Assembly (NCBI RefSeq): GCF_004363045.1
Contig: NZ_SNYJ01000006.1
Location: 158,091 to 222,090 of the forward strand
DNA: 64,000 nt
Reading direction: 5' to 3'
DNA from: Aureibacillus halotolerans
GTDB taxonomy: Bacteria; Bacillota; Bacilli; Bacillales; DSM-28697
In this document: positions 9,047 through 23,167 of the stretch, piece by piece
Position numbering within the stretch: position 1 is the stretch's first letter
How the letters are laid out: each line of letters opens with the position of its first letter
Translations under genes and position numbers: made by a program
The notes under the pieces: generated by a model
Told to the model about the DNA's origin: nothing
Seen by the model: only the letters and a program-made list of their open reading frames with translations
The model's database searches: none

Positions 9047-9820
9047 TTACGTGCCCGTCTCCTCTTTTTCGTCTTCTTTATTCGTTGGAAAAGGGATGAC
9101 TGGTGTCGCCTTACCTCCACCAGACTGATAAAATTGTGGCACATCGCCTTCAATAAAGAGATCCCCTATTTTAATGGCATTCGTTATGACCGTTTCTGTT
9201 TCGGTTGATGGAATAATGACATTTAAACGAACCGTCATATTGACATAAAGCTCAAGATAGGAATTGTTAATGCCCACCTTTGAGATTTTTGTATCAATCT
9301 CCGCTTGAACGTCTCCAATTAAGCTAAAACGGACAGGGATTTTTGGTCCTAGGTTAGCGAGCAAGGCGTTTTGCGTTGATACACCGATTGGAATCCAATA
9401 CACGACGCCTTCATCGTCCTGAGTCCAAGTAATCTCCATGCCAGCAGGGGCATCAAAGCTTGTCATATCGTCAATGGTTCCTTGTTCAACGTTCTTAATG
9501 TAAGCCTCTACATATTGTATAGATGAGGAAAGCAGTTGATTGTACACTTGTGGATTAAAGCTGTAGCTTACTTTGTCCGACGGTCTGTCATGCAAAACAA
9601 TGAGTTCGCGGATATCAACCCCACCGACGACCTCCTTCTCAATGGCATCATTAATGGCATGCACGGCAAATTGATCTGTTTTTATTTTGGCAAGGTCCAT
9701 GAGTGTCGGTTCAATGCCTTTATTGACGAGCCAAAGTCCCTGTATCACTAATATGATGAACACGACAACGCTTATCATGATGGATGTGCGCAATCGTATG
9801 GGACGTTTCCTTTTTGTCAT
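9047..9820 (-). CDS. yunB: Sporulation protein YunB
   Basis: 257 residues from the ATG at 9820, chosen because AGGAGGG lies 8 nt upstream; the frame extends 15 codons further without a ribosome site. One N-terminal membrane anchor (SIMISVVVFIILVIQGLWLV) is followed by an extracytoplasmic domain with SYSFNPQVYNQLLSSSIQYVE and IPIGVSTQNALLANLGPKIPVRFSLIG, matching YunB, which is needed for normal spore formation in B. subtilis. Faces lytH, as in B. subtilis. Confidence 0.85.
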   Translation of the reverse strand: MTKRKRPIRLRTSIMISVVVFIILVIQGLWLVNKGIEPTLMDLAKIKTDQFAVHAINDAIEKEVVGGVDIRELIVLHDRPSDKVSYSFNPQVYNQLLSSSIQYVEAYIKNVEQGTIDDMTSFDAPAGMEITWTQDDEGVVYWIPIGVSTQNALLANLGPKIPVRFSLIGDVQAEIDTKISKVGINNSYLELYVNMTVRLNVIIPSTETETVITNAIKIGDLFIEGDVPQFYQSGGGKATPVIPFPTNKEDEKEETGT

Positions 9821-9895
9821 GGCTGTCCCTCCTATCGTCTCACTATATGATGAGAGTCCAGGCATTTAGAAGTGGACAAGTTTGATTCAGGCATG

Positions 9896-9921
9896 AAAAA
9901 AAGAGCCCTTATGGACTCTTC
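9896..9921 (-). terminator. Terminator after yunC
   Basis: On the minus strand AAGAGTCCATAAGGGCTCTT is followed by seven Ts, 60 bp after the yunC stop. Confidence 0.75.
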
Positions 9922-9979
9922 AGCCTGAACTGTTTGAGTGACAAACGCTCGCTAAGACCGTTGTTTTGCCCTACGCCTC

Positions 9980-10285
9980 CTAAGCGTTCATCAAAAGAAG
10001 TGCCTGGCGAACGGACATTCCAACTTTTGCACCCTTTTCGATAGCTGCATTTGTGACGGATTCTAACGGGGCGTTTAAAAGATCATCTATGGTTCGAACG
10101 CCTACAGCCCGTCCAGCCAAAATGCGACGCTCGGCAAGTTTCTCGTTAAGTAGGGCAACATCCAGAGCACCACACATGACATAACCAAGATCTCCGGTAA
10201 CGGCCATAAAATTTGTTTTTGGTAGCTTAACAACAACAGCAGTAAAAGACTTCCCCTCAACTTGGATAGGAGTCAAAGTAACCAT
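9980..10285 (-). CDS. yunC: YunC (DUF1805)
   Basis: 101 residues from the ATG at 10285, which follows AAAGGAGGGGACGAC; this is the same length as B. subtilis YunC. Small alpha/beta protein of the DUF1805 family with the conserved VVVKLPKTNFMAVTGDLGYVMCGALDV and RAVGVRTIDDLL. The function is unknown; it may be cotranscribed with yunD upstream. Confidence 0.85.
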   Translation of the reverse strand: MVTLTPIQVEGKSFTAVVVKLPKTNFMAVTGDLGYVMCGALDVALLNEKLAERRILAGRAVGVRTIDDLLNAPLESVTNAAIEKGAKVGMSVRQALLLMNA

Positions 10286-10341
10286 GTCGTCCCCTCCTTT
10301 CACAGTAGTTTATGAAGGGAAGGGAACAGAAGTGTGCCCGT

Positions 10342-11739
10342 TTACTGCGGTTCGTCAGGGTTTGAAATGGCCCATGCGAGCAAATCACGCATCATTTCTG
10401 GAACGTAATACTCCTTATTTGGAAGCCTGACAATTGATGGATAGAGATGACCGAACGTAAACATATCAATTGTACCAACGCGATAGTCACGATCAAGGTC
10501 AATCGGCGCCCCATGAATGGTAATCGATGCAATACTTGTTGAGCCATCTTTATGGCGATCAATCTGGAATTCAAGCCCATCGTAGACCATGACGCCCATT
10601 TGTTTGCCTCGGAAACCGAGCCCTTTAATAGGCATTTGAATTTTTTCGTTCGTTGCCGCATCACGCACAATTTCCTGAAGAAGCTGACCGTTGATCGTGA
10701 GCGCACATGGGTTAATTGGATGTGGACAAGCGGTGTGAATGTCCATTTGCGTGACAGAGCCCTTCGGCAAGTCTGCAAGCAACAACCCCGCGTTCACCAT
10801 TCCGATATCTGCATCGCACCAGGAACGTAAGGTTTTGGCCAGCAGCTTTGAGAAATTGGTTTCTTTAAACCAATCGTGAATGAGAGGGACCGCACGTGAC
10901 GCAATCGGTATTTGCATGTCTTCCTTTGCTTGAGCAGAAAGAGCATCAAGCATTTCGCTCATTGCTGCTGAGCCTTCTCCTCTGTCGCTCTTGTGAAGCG
11001 TCATAGTCGAATCAACCAGTGCATGTTGATCGAAACACAACGTGGTCTGCCCGACATATTCGCCGAAACGTCCCCCTTGTGCGATCTTGCAATGAGCATG
11101 TGTTTCGCCATCTGGCAGCACGTGATGCGTATGGGCACCAAGGATAACATTAAGCTCTGGAAATGCTTGTGCAAGCGCCACATCTGCTGGGTACCCAAGG
11201 TGCGATAGAAGAACAATCGCATGAACACGAGGCTCTACTTCTGCAATGATTTCAGCCAATACGTCCTCAGGTGATTGAACAGTCCAGCCAAGAAGCGTAT
11301 AAAAATGATTGAATGGTGCTGTTAGACCAATGAGTGCCATTTTTGTCCCTTGTTTTGTCGTATGAATGACGTAAGGTTTGCACCAGTCTGGTCTTCGTTT
11401 CGACAGAGTCTCATAAAGGTTGGCCACAATCAGCGGAAAATCAGCTTCCTCATAAAGTTCATCAAGCTGCTCTTTTTCCAACGTAATTCCTTCATTATTG
11501 CCTAGCGTTGCGTATTGATAATGGAGTTTGTTCATCAGCCGAACATTCATCTTTCCATTGGACGCTTCAGAAATAAGATGTGATCGGTCCATATGATCTC
11601 CTAAATCAATGGTGATGTGCTCTTGACCCAAATCATCGATATCCGTTCTGAGGCGCCTAATCGTTTCTGCATTTTGAGAGAAATTCTCAAAATGACTATG
11701 GAAATCGTTCGTATGAATGATTTGAATGACTTCTCTCAT
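10342..11739 (-). CDS. yunD: YunD, metallophosphoesterase/5'-nucleotidase
   Basis: 465 residues. The N-terminal calcineurin-like phosphoesterase domain has metal-binding motifs TNDFHSHFE, DLGDHMDRS, GNNEG, LLSHLGY and GAHTHH. The C-terminal 5'-nucleotidase domain (from about residue 270) contains VNAGLLLADLPKG and YRVGTIDMFTFG. No signal peptide is seen, so it is probably cytoplasmic like B. subtilis YunD, unlike secreted 5'-nucleotidases. It lies 19 bp after the DUF72 gene and upstream of yunC. Confidence 0.88.
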   Translation of the reverse strand: MREVIQIIHTNDFHSHFENFSQNAETIRRLRTDIDDLGQEHITIDLGDHMDRSHLISEASNGKMNVRLMNKLHYQYATLGNNEGITLEKEQLDELYEEADFPLIVANLYETLSKRRPDWCKPYVIHTTKQGTKMALIGLTAPFNHFYTLLGWTVQSPEDVLAEIIAEVEPRVHAIVLLSHLGYPADVALAQAFPELNVILGAHTHHVLPDGETHAHCKIAQGGRFGEYVGQTTLCFDQHALVDSTMTLHKSDRGEGSAAMSEMLDALSAQAKEDMQIPIASRAVPLIHDWFKETNFSKLLAKTLRSWCDADIGMVNAGLLLADLPKGSVTQMDIHTACPHPINPCALTINGQLLQEIVRDAATNEKIQMPIKGLGFRGKQMGVMVYDGLEFQIDRHKDGSTSIASITIHGAPIDLDRDYRVGTIDMFTFGHLYPSIVRLPNKEYYVPEMMRDLLAWAISNPDEPQ

Positions 11740-11758
11740 GCATTACGCCCCCTTTCAT

Positions 11759-12613
11759 TCAATCAAATAGTGTAAGCTGTTTCGGGGCTAGCAATGCACT
11801 TTGATCAAGACCAAGCATCTCAATAAATTGCTTCGCATTCGGCACGGCGTCCCCAGCTGAATTATTATTAAAAAGCACGTATACGTCGTTGGATTCCTCC
11901 GCCATTCGCTGAACGATAGGAACCCATTCCTTCAGTTCCTGTGGCGTGTAGCGATATAGGCAGCGAACTTTCCGCCATTCCTCACGACTCCGTCCTTGTC
12001 TACGCCACCCTTCCACATTTCGCCCATGAAATCGAAGTACGTTCGCTTCTTTTGACGTCGTGACGGGTACGGGAGGAATAGACCCATCACCTGCTTGTGG
12101 TTCATCACAAACACTGTTCATCCAACCTTCTTTAGTCATGAATTGGAGCGTTTTTTCTCGCATACCCTCTTGAAACCATGATGTATGGCGAAACTCCAAT
12201 GCGAGCGGAAACCCTTCTAAACGCATTTTCATATCTTTCAAAATGGCCACATTCGTTGACGTACAATTGAACCAAGGTGGAAACTGACAAAGCAGAGCGC
12301 CAAGGCGTCCAGATGATCTCATCGGTTCAATTGAATGCACGTATGCGTCGTACAGCTCATCGATTGATTGAAACGGTCCTTCCCCGCGAATATGACCAGT
12401 CATTTGCTGAAACAGCTTTACGATAAACCGAAACGTTTCTGGTGTCTGTTCAAGCCAACGAAGATAATTTTTTTGGGGCTGGATGGCATAAAACGAGCTA
12501 TCCACCTCAACGACCGGGAAATGACTGCTGTAAGCCTCAAGCTTCTCACTCGCCGGTGTTTTCTCGTATAAGGCATCATGGTCGCCCCAGCCTGTGACTC
12601 CTACATAGATCAT
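11759..12613 (-). CDS. yunF: DUF72 protein (YunF-like)
   Basis: 284 residues from the ATG at 12613, giving the family's N-terminal MIYVGVTGWGDHDALY; AAAGGA lies 9 nt upstream. DUF72 TIM-barrel signatures include FPVVEVDSSFYA, LGALLCQFPPWF, LALEFRHTSWF and YVLFNNNSAGDAVPNA. The biochemical role of this widespread family is not established. It may be cotranscribed with yunD. Confidence 0.85.
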   Translation of the reverse strand: MIYVGVTGWGDHDALYEKTPASEKLEAYSSHFPVVEVDSSFYAIQPQKNYLRWLEQTPETFRFIVKLFQQMTGHIRGEGPFQSIDELYDAYVHSIEPMRSSGRLGALLCQFPPWFNCTSTNVAILKDMKMRLEGFPLALEFRHTSWFQEGMREKTLQFMTKEGWMNSVCDEPQAGDGSIPPVPVTTSKEANVLRFHGRNVEGWRRQGRSREEWRKVRCLYRYTPQELKEWVPIVQRMAEESNDVYVLFNNNSAGDAVPNAKQFIEMLGLDQSALLAPKQLTLFD

Positions 12614-12726
12614 GCTTTCGATCCTTTCGTTGTATGCTATGCTTATTGTACCAAAATTCGTAGCCATCCGAATAATGTCTGCTTGTTAAATCTTTCCCTA
12701 CCCTTACTGTTTTAGGAGGATGATGC

Positions 12727-13014
12727 ATGAATTCGAGCCAAACAGATACAACATTTCATTTTAAAACAGACTCTTTGGATGCCCACATGAGTCAGATCGA
12801 ATCGTGGGTGATGGAGCAATTTGACGGGGCTATACTGCTTGAATACATGAAAGAAGAAGTCGTGGGAAATGCTCGGGGTGTGCGAAAAAATGCCGAGATG
12901 TTCAACAAGAGCGATCTGTTAACCCCAATTGGTCAACTGCTCCTAAAGGGCTTTTTCGAACAAAGCGGGTGGACGTACAAAGTCGTGGTAATAAAACCTG
13001 ATGAACACATTTAA
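12727..13014 (+). CDS. Hypothetical protein, 95 aa
   Basis: I do not recognise this protein. It is 95 residues, soluble, with two helical stretches (HMSQIESWVMEQFD and LLTPIGQLLLKGFFEQ). TAGGAGGATGATGC provides a good ribosome site for the ATG. It is transcribed divergently from yunF and convergently to pbuX, with a hairpin right after the stop. Confidence 0.65.
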   Translation: MNSSQTDTTFHFKTDSLDAHMSQIESWVMEQFDGAILLEYMKEEVVGNARGVRKNAEMFNKSDLLTPIGQLLLKGFFEQSGWTYKVVVIKPDEHI

Positions 13015-13066
13015 AAGAAGGGGCGTCCCTATGTCACGCGAATGACATTTTGGACAGCCCCTTCTT
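13015..13066. terminator. Shared terminator between a small gene and pbuX
   Basis: Perfect 10-bp outer stem AAGAAGGGGC (13015-13024) with GCCCCTTCTT (13057-13066), extended by GTCC/GGAC and an inner ATGTCA/TGACAT stem. The U-run is better on the minus strand, where pbuX ends. Confidence 0.65.
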
Positions 13067-13110
13067 CCTATTTAAACGATTCACGACAGAGAGCCTTTTG
13101 CACAAAAAAC

Positions 13111-15005
<1,895 letters not shown>

Positions 15006-15027
15006 TCATCCAATTCATTTTATCTAG

Positions 15028-15186
15028 GGCGTGTCTGAGAACTCTGAAGGGATCAGATGTTGCCAAATTTTCGTTTCAAGCAAGGCGCTTTTTCGCAGGC
15101 GTACCGGACGTACGTCAAGGAAATGGAACGCAGCAGGGGACGAAAAGGCGGTGACAGATGCCTCTTAGCGAGTTTTAAGACACGCC
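15028..15186. mobile_element. Small element with terminal inverted repeats in the xpt leader
   Basis: The 159-bp segment is bounded by GGCGTGTCTGAGAACTC (15028-15044) and, inverted, GGCGTGTCTTAAAACTC (15170-15186): 15 of 17 positions match. The interior (AAGGCGCTTTTTCGCAGGCG, TACCGGACGTACGTCAAGG) is GC-richer than the surroundings and has no plausible gene. This looks like a MITE-type element. No exact target-site duplication was found at the boundaries. Confidence 0.6.
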
Positions 15187-15202
15187 ATAGCAATACACAA
15201 CA

Positions 15203-15262
15203 TAAAAAAACCAAAGATCTCCATACTCATCCGTATGAGATGAGCAAGGGCCTTTGGTTTTG
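15203..15262 (-). terminator. Riboswitch-controlled terminator of xpt-pbuX
   Basis: On the minus strand AAAACCAAAGG pairs with CTTTGGTTTT across a loop region and ends in seven Ts. It lies just downstream of the purine aptamer, as expected of the expression platform for transcription attenuation. Confidence 0.8.
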
Positions 15263-15316
15263 AATAGGCGATCAAAAATAGAATCACACAAATAAACCGA
15301 CTCTGGCAACCATTGC

Positions 15317-15390
15317 TCACTCATAGTCAGGGTATTTACGGTATCCTGGTAGAAACGTTTAGGCCATATTCCTAAAATTATACGAGTGAT
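15317..15390 (-). promoter_or_regulatory. Purine (guanine/xanthine class) riboswitch
   Basis: The minus strand shows the P1 arms ATCACTCGTATAA and CTATGAGTGA, the P2 loop segment AATATGGCC..GTTTCTACC, and the P3 loop with CCGTAAAT, the conserved core of purine aptamers. The discriminating base in J3/1 (GACTATG) is C, which pairs with guanine; adenine riboswitches have U. Position upstream of xpt-pbuX matches B. subtilis. Confidence 0.95.
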
Positions 15391-15420
15391 AGGTATTACG
15401 TTTTATAAAAGATAAGTCAT

Positions 15421-15448
15421 ATTGTACCATGTTATTAGGGTTTGACAA
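15421..15448 (-). promoter_or_regulatory. Promoter of xpt-pbuX
   Basis: TTGTCA (-35, 15443-15448) and TACAAT (-10, 15421-15426) with 16 nt between them, placed so that transcription begins about 25 nt before the riboswitch. Confidence 0.65.
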
Positions 15449-15541
15449 GATTTTTTTTGATTCTCCTTTTGTACGCTTGTAAGAGGCGTAATAAACAATT
15501 TATTATCGGAGTCTTAGTGGTCCTGCGGTACGATCGTAGTT

Positions 15542-15658
15542 TTGACAAAAAGTAAGATTAATGCTAGAAAGATAATAATACTTGTGATGATTGCGGTCAT
15601 AGGAGGGGGAATAGGAGCTTATTTTGCCGCGCTACTTCAAAGAAGCGATGAAAAATAG
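15542..15658 (+). CDS. Possible 38-aa membrane peptide
   Basis: Open frame from a TTG with no clear ribosome site. It encodes a basic start (TKSKINARK), one hydrophobic segment rich in Ile and Gly (IIILVMIAVIGGGIGAYFAA) and a charged end. This is the layout of a small single-span membrane peptide, but it could equally be the remnant of a larger gene or chance. It lies in AT-rich DNA upstream of the LysE-type gene. Confidence 0.25.
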   Translation: MTKSKINARKIIILVMIAVIGGGIGAYFAALLQRSDEK

Positions 15659-15744
15659 TATCTCGATACGAAATTCAAGTGAATACGACGAGTATTTGTA
15701 GAATTAATCACTTAAAAAATGAGCAACTCGGGGTGGCGTCATAC

Positions 15745-16410
15745 ATGATAGAGATATTTTTTGTCGGTTTAGTACTCGCAATTTCACCAGGCCCAGACTT
15801 TTTCCTCCTAACTAGCAACACACTCTCGCACGGAAAGAAAATTGGGTTCTTAACATTACTCGGTAACAGAGTGAGTTTTACAATGCATTTAACATTCGCC
15901 TTGTTAGGTTTATCGATAATATTACAACAATCGGTCATTCTATTTACCATAATTAAGACATTAGGTGCTCTATACTTAATTTACATTGGCATTACTAAAT
16001 TAAAAAGTAGTTACTCTTCTTTCAAAAATAAGAAGGGCATACTAAAACCTAAAAGCTATAAAATCGGAAATTTACATGCTTGCAGAATGGGATTTTTAAG
16101 CAATTTCCTAAACCCCAAAGTAAGTATATTCTTTCTAAGTGTATTTCCTCAATTTGTTTCACCTGAACAAATTGCGAGCCAACCATTCTTCATTGCGGCA
16201 GTCATATTAATCGCGAATAGTTCATGGTATGTTTTTGCAATTTGCGTAGTTGGCCTCAGTTTTATTAAAAGATTGTTCCTCAAGTTTCAACTGTATCTCG
16301 ATCTCTTATTCGGACTTGTTTTTGTTATCTATGGTGTACGCTTAATATCTGAAGAAATTCATCATGTATTAACACAACTCTCACACTTTAGATTTGGGAG
16401 AACCGCTTAG
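15745..16410 (+). CDS. LysE/RhtB-family amino acid exporter
   Basis: 221 residues from the ATG at 15745. LysE-superfamily hallmarks: the N-terminal LAISPGPDFFLL motif, LGALYLIYIGI, a basic loop near the middle, then GFLSNFLNPKVSIFFLSVFPQFV. Five to six membrane segments. Probably exports an amino acid or homoserine lactone-like compound; the substrate cannot be told. The upstream GGGTGG is a weak ribosome site. The gene is much AT-richer than the flanking operons, suggesting acquisition. Confidence 0.85.
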   Translation: MIEIFFVGLVLAISPGPDFFLLTSNTLSHGKKIGFLTLLGNRVSFTMHLTFALLGLSIILQQSVILFTIIKTLGALYLIYIGITKLKSSYSSFKNKKGILKPKSYKIGNLHACRMGFLSNFLNPKVSIFFLSVFPQFVSPEQIASQPFFIAAVILIANSSWYVFAICVVGLSFIKRLFLKFQLYLDLLFGLVFVIYGVRLISEEIHHVLTQLSHFRFGRTA

Positions 16411-16428
16411 TTATTGCGTGGTAAAAGG

Positions 16429-16457
16429 GCAATCCATTGTTGGGGTTGCTTTTTTTA
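16429..16457 (+). terminator. Terminator after the LysE-type gene
   Basis: GCAATCC pairs with GGGTTGC (one bulge) across a short loop and is followed by a run of eight Ts. Confidence 0.7.
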
Positions 16458-16769
16458 CTAGCTGTCATACACTCGCTTTTACGATACAACACTGGCAATC
16501 ACAATCTCAGAGGAGAAACGATTGTGGATCTGTTGCCAGGAGATGGTTTTGGCACAAGCCTGCCACTGCTGGATTCGCGAGTGTTTTCCAACGACAATCA
16601 ATGCCGTTGGATAAATGCGACCGTTTAGGTCCGGCTTAGCTTACCAACACAGGCACTACTTCACTAAACTAAACACTATGGTCGCTAAAAAACTGGCATT
16701 CTTTTGGAATGTAACCGTAATCGACTGTCGGCCTGACTGTCAAGCACTACTTATTAGGTTTGGTCCATG
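16458..16769. other. Gene-free stretch
   Basis: About 310 bp between convergent genes. Short open frames on the plus strand have no ribosome site and no recognisable family. I see nothing else in it. Confidence 0.5.
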
Positions 16770-17216
16770 TTATAGTCCTATATTTTTCTTTAACCCCATA
16801 TATGATCCACTATTAGGGAAATTTTGATTGACCATATCAATGAATTTCTCAGAAAAACCATACCTTTCAAGGTGGTTAATAGAAACCATTTGAACATCAC
16901 TAATTGGGTTCTCATCAAATTCATTTGTTGGTAACTTAATCTCACCACTAATTCTTTTAACTAAAAAAGAGACGTGGATAACAGCCGGTACATTAGTAGG
17001 TACTTCACACACATACAAAAGCTTGATTACTTCAATCGATAATCCAGTTTCCTCCAAAAACTCTCTAATTAAAGCAGTTTCTAAGGATTCTCCTTGTTCA
17101 AGTCTACCTCCAGGTAAGGACCAATTTCTTGAGGGGGACACTGTTTGTTTTACCAATACTATTTTGTCTACTTCTATCAATATCCCAGTCACTCTTATTT
17201 GTATCGAATCAGACAT
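16770..17216 (-). CDS. NUDIX hydrolase
   Basis: 148 residues. The Nudix box (G-x5-E-x7-REUXEEXGU) is complete: GRLEQGESLETALIREFLEE followed by TGL. It hydrolyses a nucleoside diphosphate linked to another moiety; the substrate is unknown. AT-rich like its LysE neighbour, and probably part of the same accessory segment. No partner gene indicates a pathway. Confidence 0.88.
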   Translation of the reverse strand: MSDSIQIRVTGILIEVDKIVLVKQTVSPSRNWSLPGGRLEQGESLETALIREFLEETGLSIEVIKLLYVCEVPTNVPAVIHVSFLVKRISGEIKLPTNEFDENPISDVQMVSINHLERYGFSEKFIDMVNQNFPNSGSYMGLKKNIGL

Positions 17217-17678
17217 TTAACTTCTCCTCAATCGACTCTAAATGAAGCAAAAAGAATTTTGTGTTCACTATTAGAAGCATCTAGAGTGAATTTGTTTTTG
17301 AAATTGTAATATTTATTTTTTTCATACATTTATCATTATAAACTACATTAAGGCAACAATTAACTCCGGACTACTTAATCGTTAGAGTCGCAGGTATTTT
17401 AATGAAGAGTATGATGTTGAAAGTTTACCGAATCAAATATAAAACATTCTCTGCCTTATATTTGAAACCATATAACGATTTTGCTCCGAAAAGAATCTCC
17501 CACTTCAATCAGCTGTTTGTAAGCCAAAGTCACGTCCTTGACTGATCACAGCAAGTCAATTTTACCATTGCTAATTCTCACTTTTTCTCAATAATGGACT
17601 TTCAACCCTACAGTTTCTTGAAGTAAAGTCCTTATCTTCATGCTTCTTCACTTGAATATGCAAGTTATGACACTATAC
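17217..17678. other. AT-rich gene-free stretch
   Basis: About 460 bp upstream of the NUDIX gene and downstream of the suf operon. It carries the presumed NUDIX promoter. No convincing gene, RNA motif or repeat was recognised in it. Confidence 0.5.
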
Positions 17679-17707
17679 AAAAAAAGGCGAACTAGTTAAG
17701 TTCGCCT
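17679..17707 (-). terminator. Terminator of the suf operon
   Basis: On the minus strand GGCGAACTTAACTAGTTCGCC forms a perfect 8-bp stem and is followed by seven Ts, about 100 bp after the sufB stop. Confidence 0.85.
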
Positions 17708-17810
17708 CCTACACTAAAAGATCATTTGAAGTGGCACGAAATTGGCACACTTCATAATCCTCGTATTTAATTCTAACCGAAACCCCCTATGAATAAAGGG
17801 GTCAAGCTTA

Positions 17811-19208
17811 TTAACCGATCGACCCTTCCATCTCGAACTTAATGAGACGGTTCATTTCCACGGCATACTCCATTGGGAGCTCGCGTGTGAATGGTTCGAT
17901 GAAGCCCATGACGATCATTTCAGTCGCTTCTTGCTCTGAAATGCCACGGCTCATGAGGTAGAACAACTGCTCTTCGGACACTTTAGAGACTTTAGCCTCG
18001 TGCTCAAGAGAAATGTTTTCGTTCATAATTTCGTTGTAAGGAATCGTATCTGATGTGGATTCGTTATCCATGATGAGCGTATCACACTCGATGTTGGAGC
18101 GTGCTCCATCAGCTTTACGACCAAAGTGAACAATCCCACGGTACGTTACTTTACCGCCATGCTTCGAAATGGATTTGGAGACGATCGTAGATGACGTATC
18201 AGGTGCGATATGCGTCATTTTCGCGCCAGCATCTTGATGCTGCCCTTTGCCCGCAATTGCAATCGATAGCGTCAAACCTCTAGCTCCACGGCCACGCAGG
18301 ATACATGCTGGGTATTTCATCGTTAACTTCGATCCAATGTTGCCGTCAATCCATTCCATTGTGCCGTTTTCGTCGACCACCGTACGTTTTGTTACGAGGT
18401 TGAAGACGTTGTTGGCCCAGTTTTGGATCGTTGTGTAACGGCAATAGGCATTTTTCTTAACGATGATCTCAACAACCGCTGAGTGCAATGAGTTCGTTGT
18501 ATACACAGGTGCGGTACACCCCTCAACATAATGCACTGAAGAATCCTCATCTGCAATAATTAACGTACGCTCAAACTGCCCCATGTTTTCAGAGTTAATT
18601 CTGAAGTAGGCTTGCAACGGTGTGTCACATTTAATGCCTTTTGGCACGTAGATGAACGAGCCGCCAGACCATACCGCTGAGTTCAAAGCAGAAAATTTGT
18701 TGTCTGAAGGCGGGATAACCGTTCCAAAATACTCACGGAACAAGTCTTCATTTTCTTTCAGCGCTGAGTCTGTGTCTTTGAAAACGATGCCCATGTCTTT
18801 AAGGTCTTCTTGCATGTTGTGGTACACAACTTCAGATTCGTACTGAGCCGATACCCCAGCAAGATATTTTTGCTCTGCCTCTGGAATTCCTAGTTTGTCA
18901 AACGTACGTTTGATTTCTTCTGGAACCTCATCCCAAGAACGCTCTGAACGCTCTGATGGTTTGACGTAATAAGTGATTTCATCAAAATTCAACTCACCTA
19001 AGTCGCCGCCCCATTGAGGCATCGGCATTTTATAAAACATCTCAAGAGATTTTAAACGGAAATCAAGCATCCATTGAGGTTCTTCTTTTATCTTCGAAAT
19101 TTCTTCAACAATTTCTTTCGTCAAGCCACGCTTTGAACGGAAAATCGATACGTCCTTGTCATGGAATCCGTATTTGTAATCGCCAATCTCAGGCATTTTC
19201 TTCGCCAT
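17811..19208 (-). CDS. sufB: Fe-S cluster assembly scaffold SufB
   Basis: 465 residues, SufB of the SufBCD scaffold complex on which iron-sulfur clusters are built. The beta-helix core with [25 protein letters not shown] and the C-terminal [26 protein letters not shown] are characteristic. Cysteine in EGCTAP is the conserved persulfide-accepting position. Last gene of sufCDSUB, 133 bp after sufU; terminator at 17679. Confidence 0.97.
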   Translation of the reverse strand: MAKKMPEIGDYKYGFHDKDVSIFRSKRGLTKEIVEEISKIKEEPQWMLDFRLKSLEMFYKMPMPQWGGDLGELNFDEITYYVKPSERSERSWDEVPEEIKRTFDKLGIPEAEQKYLAGVSAQYESEVVYHNMQEDLKDMGIVFKDTDSALKENEDLFREYFGTVIPPSDNKFSALNSAVWSGGSFIYVPKGIKCDTPLQAYFRINSENMGQFERTLIIADEDSSVHYVEGCTAPVYTTNSLHSAVVEIIVKKNAYCRYTTIQNWANNVFNLVTKRTVVDENGTMEWIDGNIGSKLTMKYPACILRGRGARGLTLSIAIAGKGQHQDAGAKMTHIAPDTSSTIVSKSISKHGGKVTYRGIVHFGRKADGARSNIECDTLIMDNESTSDTIPYNEIMNENISLEHEAKVSKVSEEQLFYLMSRGISEQEATEMIVMGFIEPFTRELPMEYAVEMNRLIKFEMEGSIG

Positions 19209-19341
19209 GCGTTTTCCCTCCTATGCCTTATTTTCGGCAGGCTTTGTGTAAACAGCATGCGGACCTTGTTAGTAAAGTGTATCAAAGTCGCGTTGCTTTG
19301 AAAAGGGAGAGGGTCATCGACATCTCTCCACAATCACAGCA

Positions 19342-22296
<2,955 letters not shown>

Positions 22297-22314
22297 GGGG
22301 ACTCCTCCTTTCAA

Positions 22315-23097
22315 TTATGCTTTTTGTTCAACCGTTTCATCTTCAATGCCAAGCTCTTGCTTAATCCATTCATATCCCTGTGCTTCTAATTTTTGCGCGA
22401 GCTCTTTGCCACCAGATTTCACAACGCGACCTTGCATCATCACGTGGACAAAATCAGGCTCGATATAATTTAATAGGCGTTGGTAATGCGTAATGATTAA
22501 GCATCCAAACGCATCGCCTCTCATTTTGTTAATTCCTTTAGAAACAACCTTCAATGCATCAATGTCTAAACCAGAGTCAATCTCATCAAGAATGCCAATT
22601 GCTGGCTCAATCATCATAAGCTGAAGGATTTCATTGCGTTTTTTCTCCCCGCCGGAAAAGCCTTCATTTAAATAACGCTGTGCCATGTTTTTATCCATTT
22701 CAAGAAAGTCCATCGTCGCGTCCATTTGCTTAATAAAAGGCATTAATTGAACTTCATTTCCTTCTCCACGATGCGCATTCATGCTAGAACGAAGGAAGTC
22801 AGACGTGGTAACCCCACTAATCTCACTCGGGTATTGCATCCCAAGGAATAGGCCGGCTTTCGCACGTTCGTCAACTTCCATTTCAAGAACGTCCTCACCA
22901 TCCATAGTGATGGATCCTTTTGTCACTTCATACTTAGGATGCCCCATGATTGCTGAAGCCAAAGTAGACTTACCCGTCCCGTTTGGTCCCATGACTGCAT
23001 GGATTTCACCTGATTTAATTTCGAGGTTTACCCCTTTTAAAATTTCCTTGCCTTCAATTTCAACATGAAGATCGGTAATTTTTAATACTGATGACAT
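22315..23097 (-). CDS. sufC: Fe-S assembly ATPase SufC
   Basis: 260-residue ABC-type ATPase of the SufBCD complex, cytosolic. Walker A GPNGTGKS, signature FSGGEKKRNEI (the SufC variant), Walker B AIGILDEIDSGLD. First gene of sufCDSUB. Confidence 0.97.
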   Translation of the reverse strand: MSSVLKITDLHVEIEGKEILKGVNLEIKSGEIHAVMGPNGTGKSTLASAIMGHPKYEVTKGSITMDGEDVLEMEVDERAKAGLFLGMQYPSEISGVTTSDFLRSSMNAHRGEGNEVQLMPFIKQMDATMDFLEMDKNMAQRYLNEGFSGGEKKRNEILQLMMIEPAIGILDEIDSGLDIDALKVVSKGINKMRGDAFGCLIITHYQRLLNYIEPDFVHVMMQGRVVKSGGKELAQKLEAQGYEWIKQELGIEDETVEQKA

Positions 23098-23167
23098 TTT
23101 TTATACCTCCACTATATTGATTCACTGTCGAAAAACCGACAGCTATTCTCATTTTATTCTCATTCTA

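Noticed and set aside
15057..15263. 68-codon open frame in the xpt leader
   Set aside because: Lies inside the inverted-repeat element and the terminator, with no ribosome site; not a supported gene.
16437..16628. 63-codon plus-strand frame after the LysE-type gene
   Set aside because: It begins inside the terminator hairpin, has no ribosome site and no recognisable similarity.
17782..17800. Hairpin CCCCT...AGGGG directly after sufB
   Set aside because: No U-run follows on the minus strand; the stem at 17679-17707 is a much better terminator.
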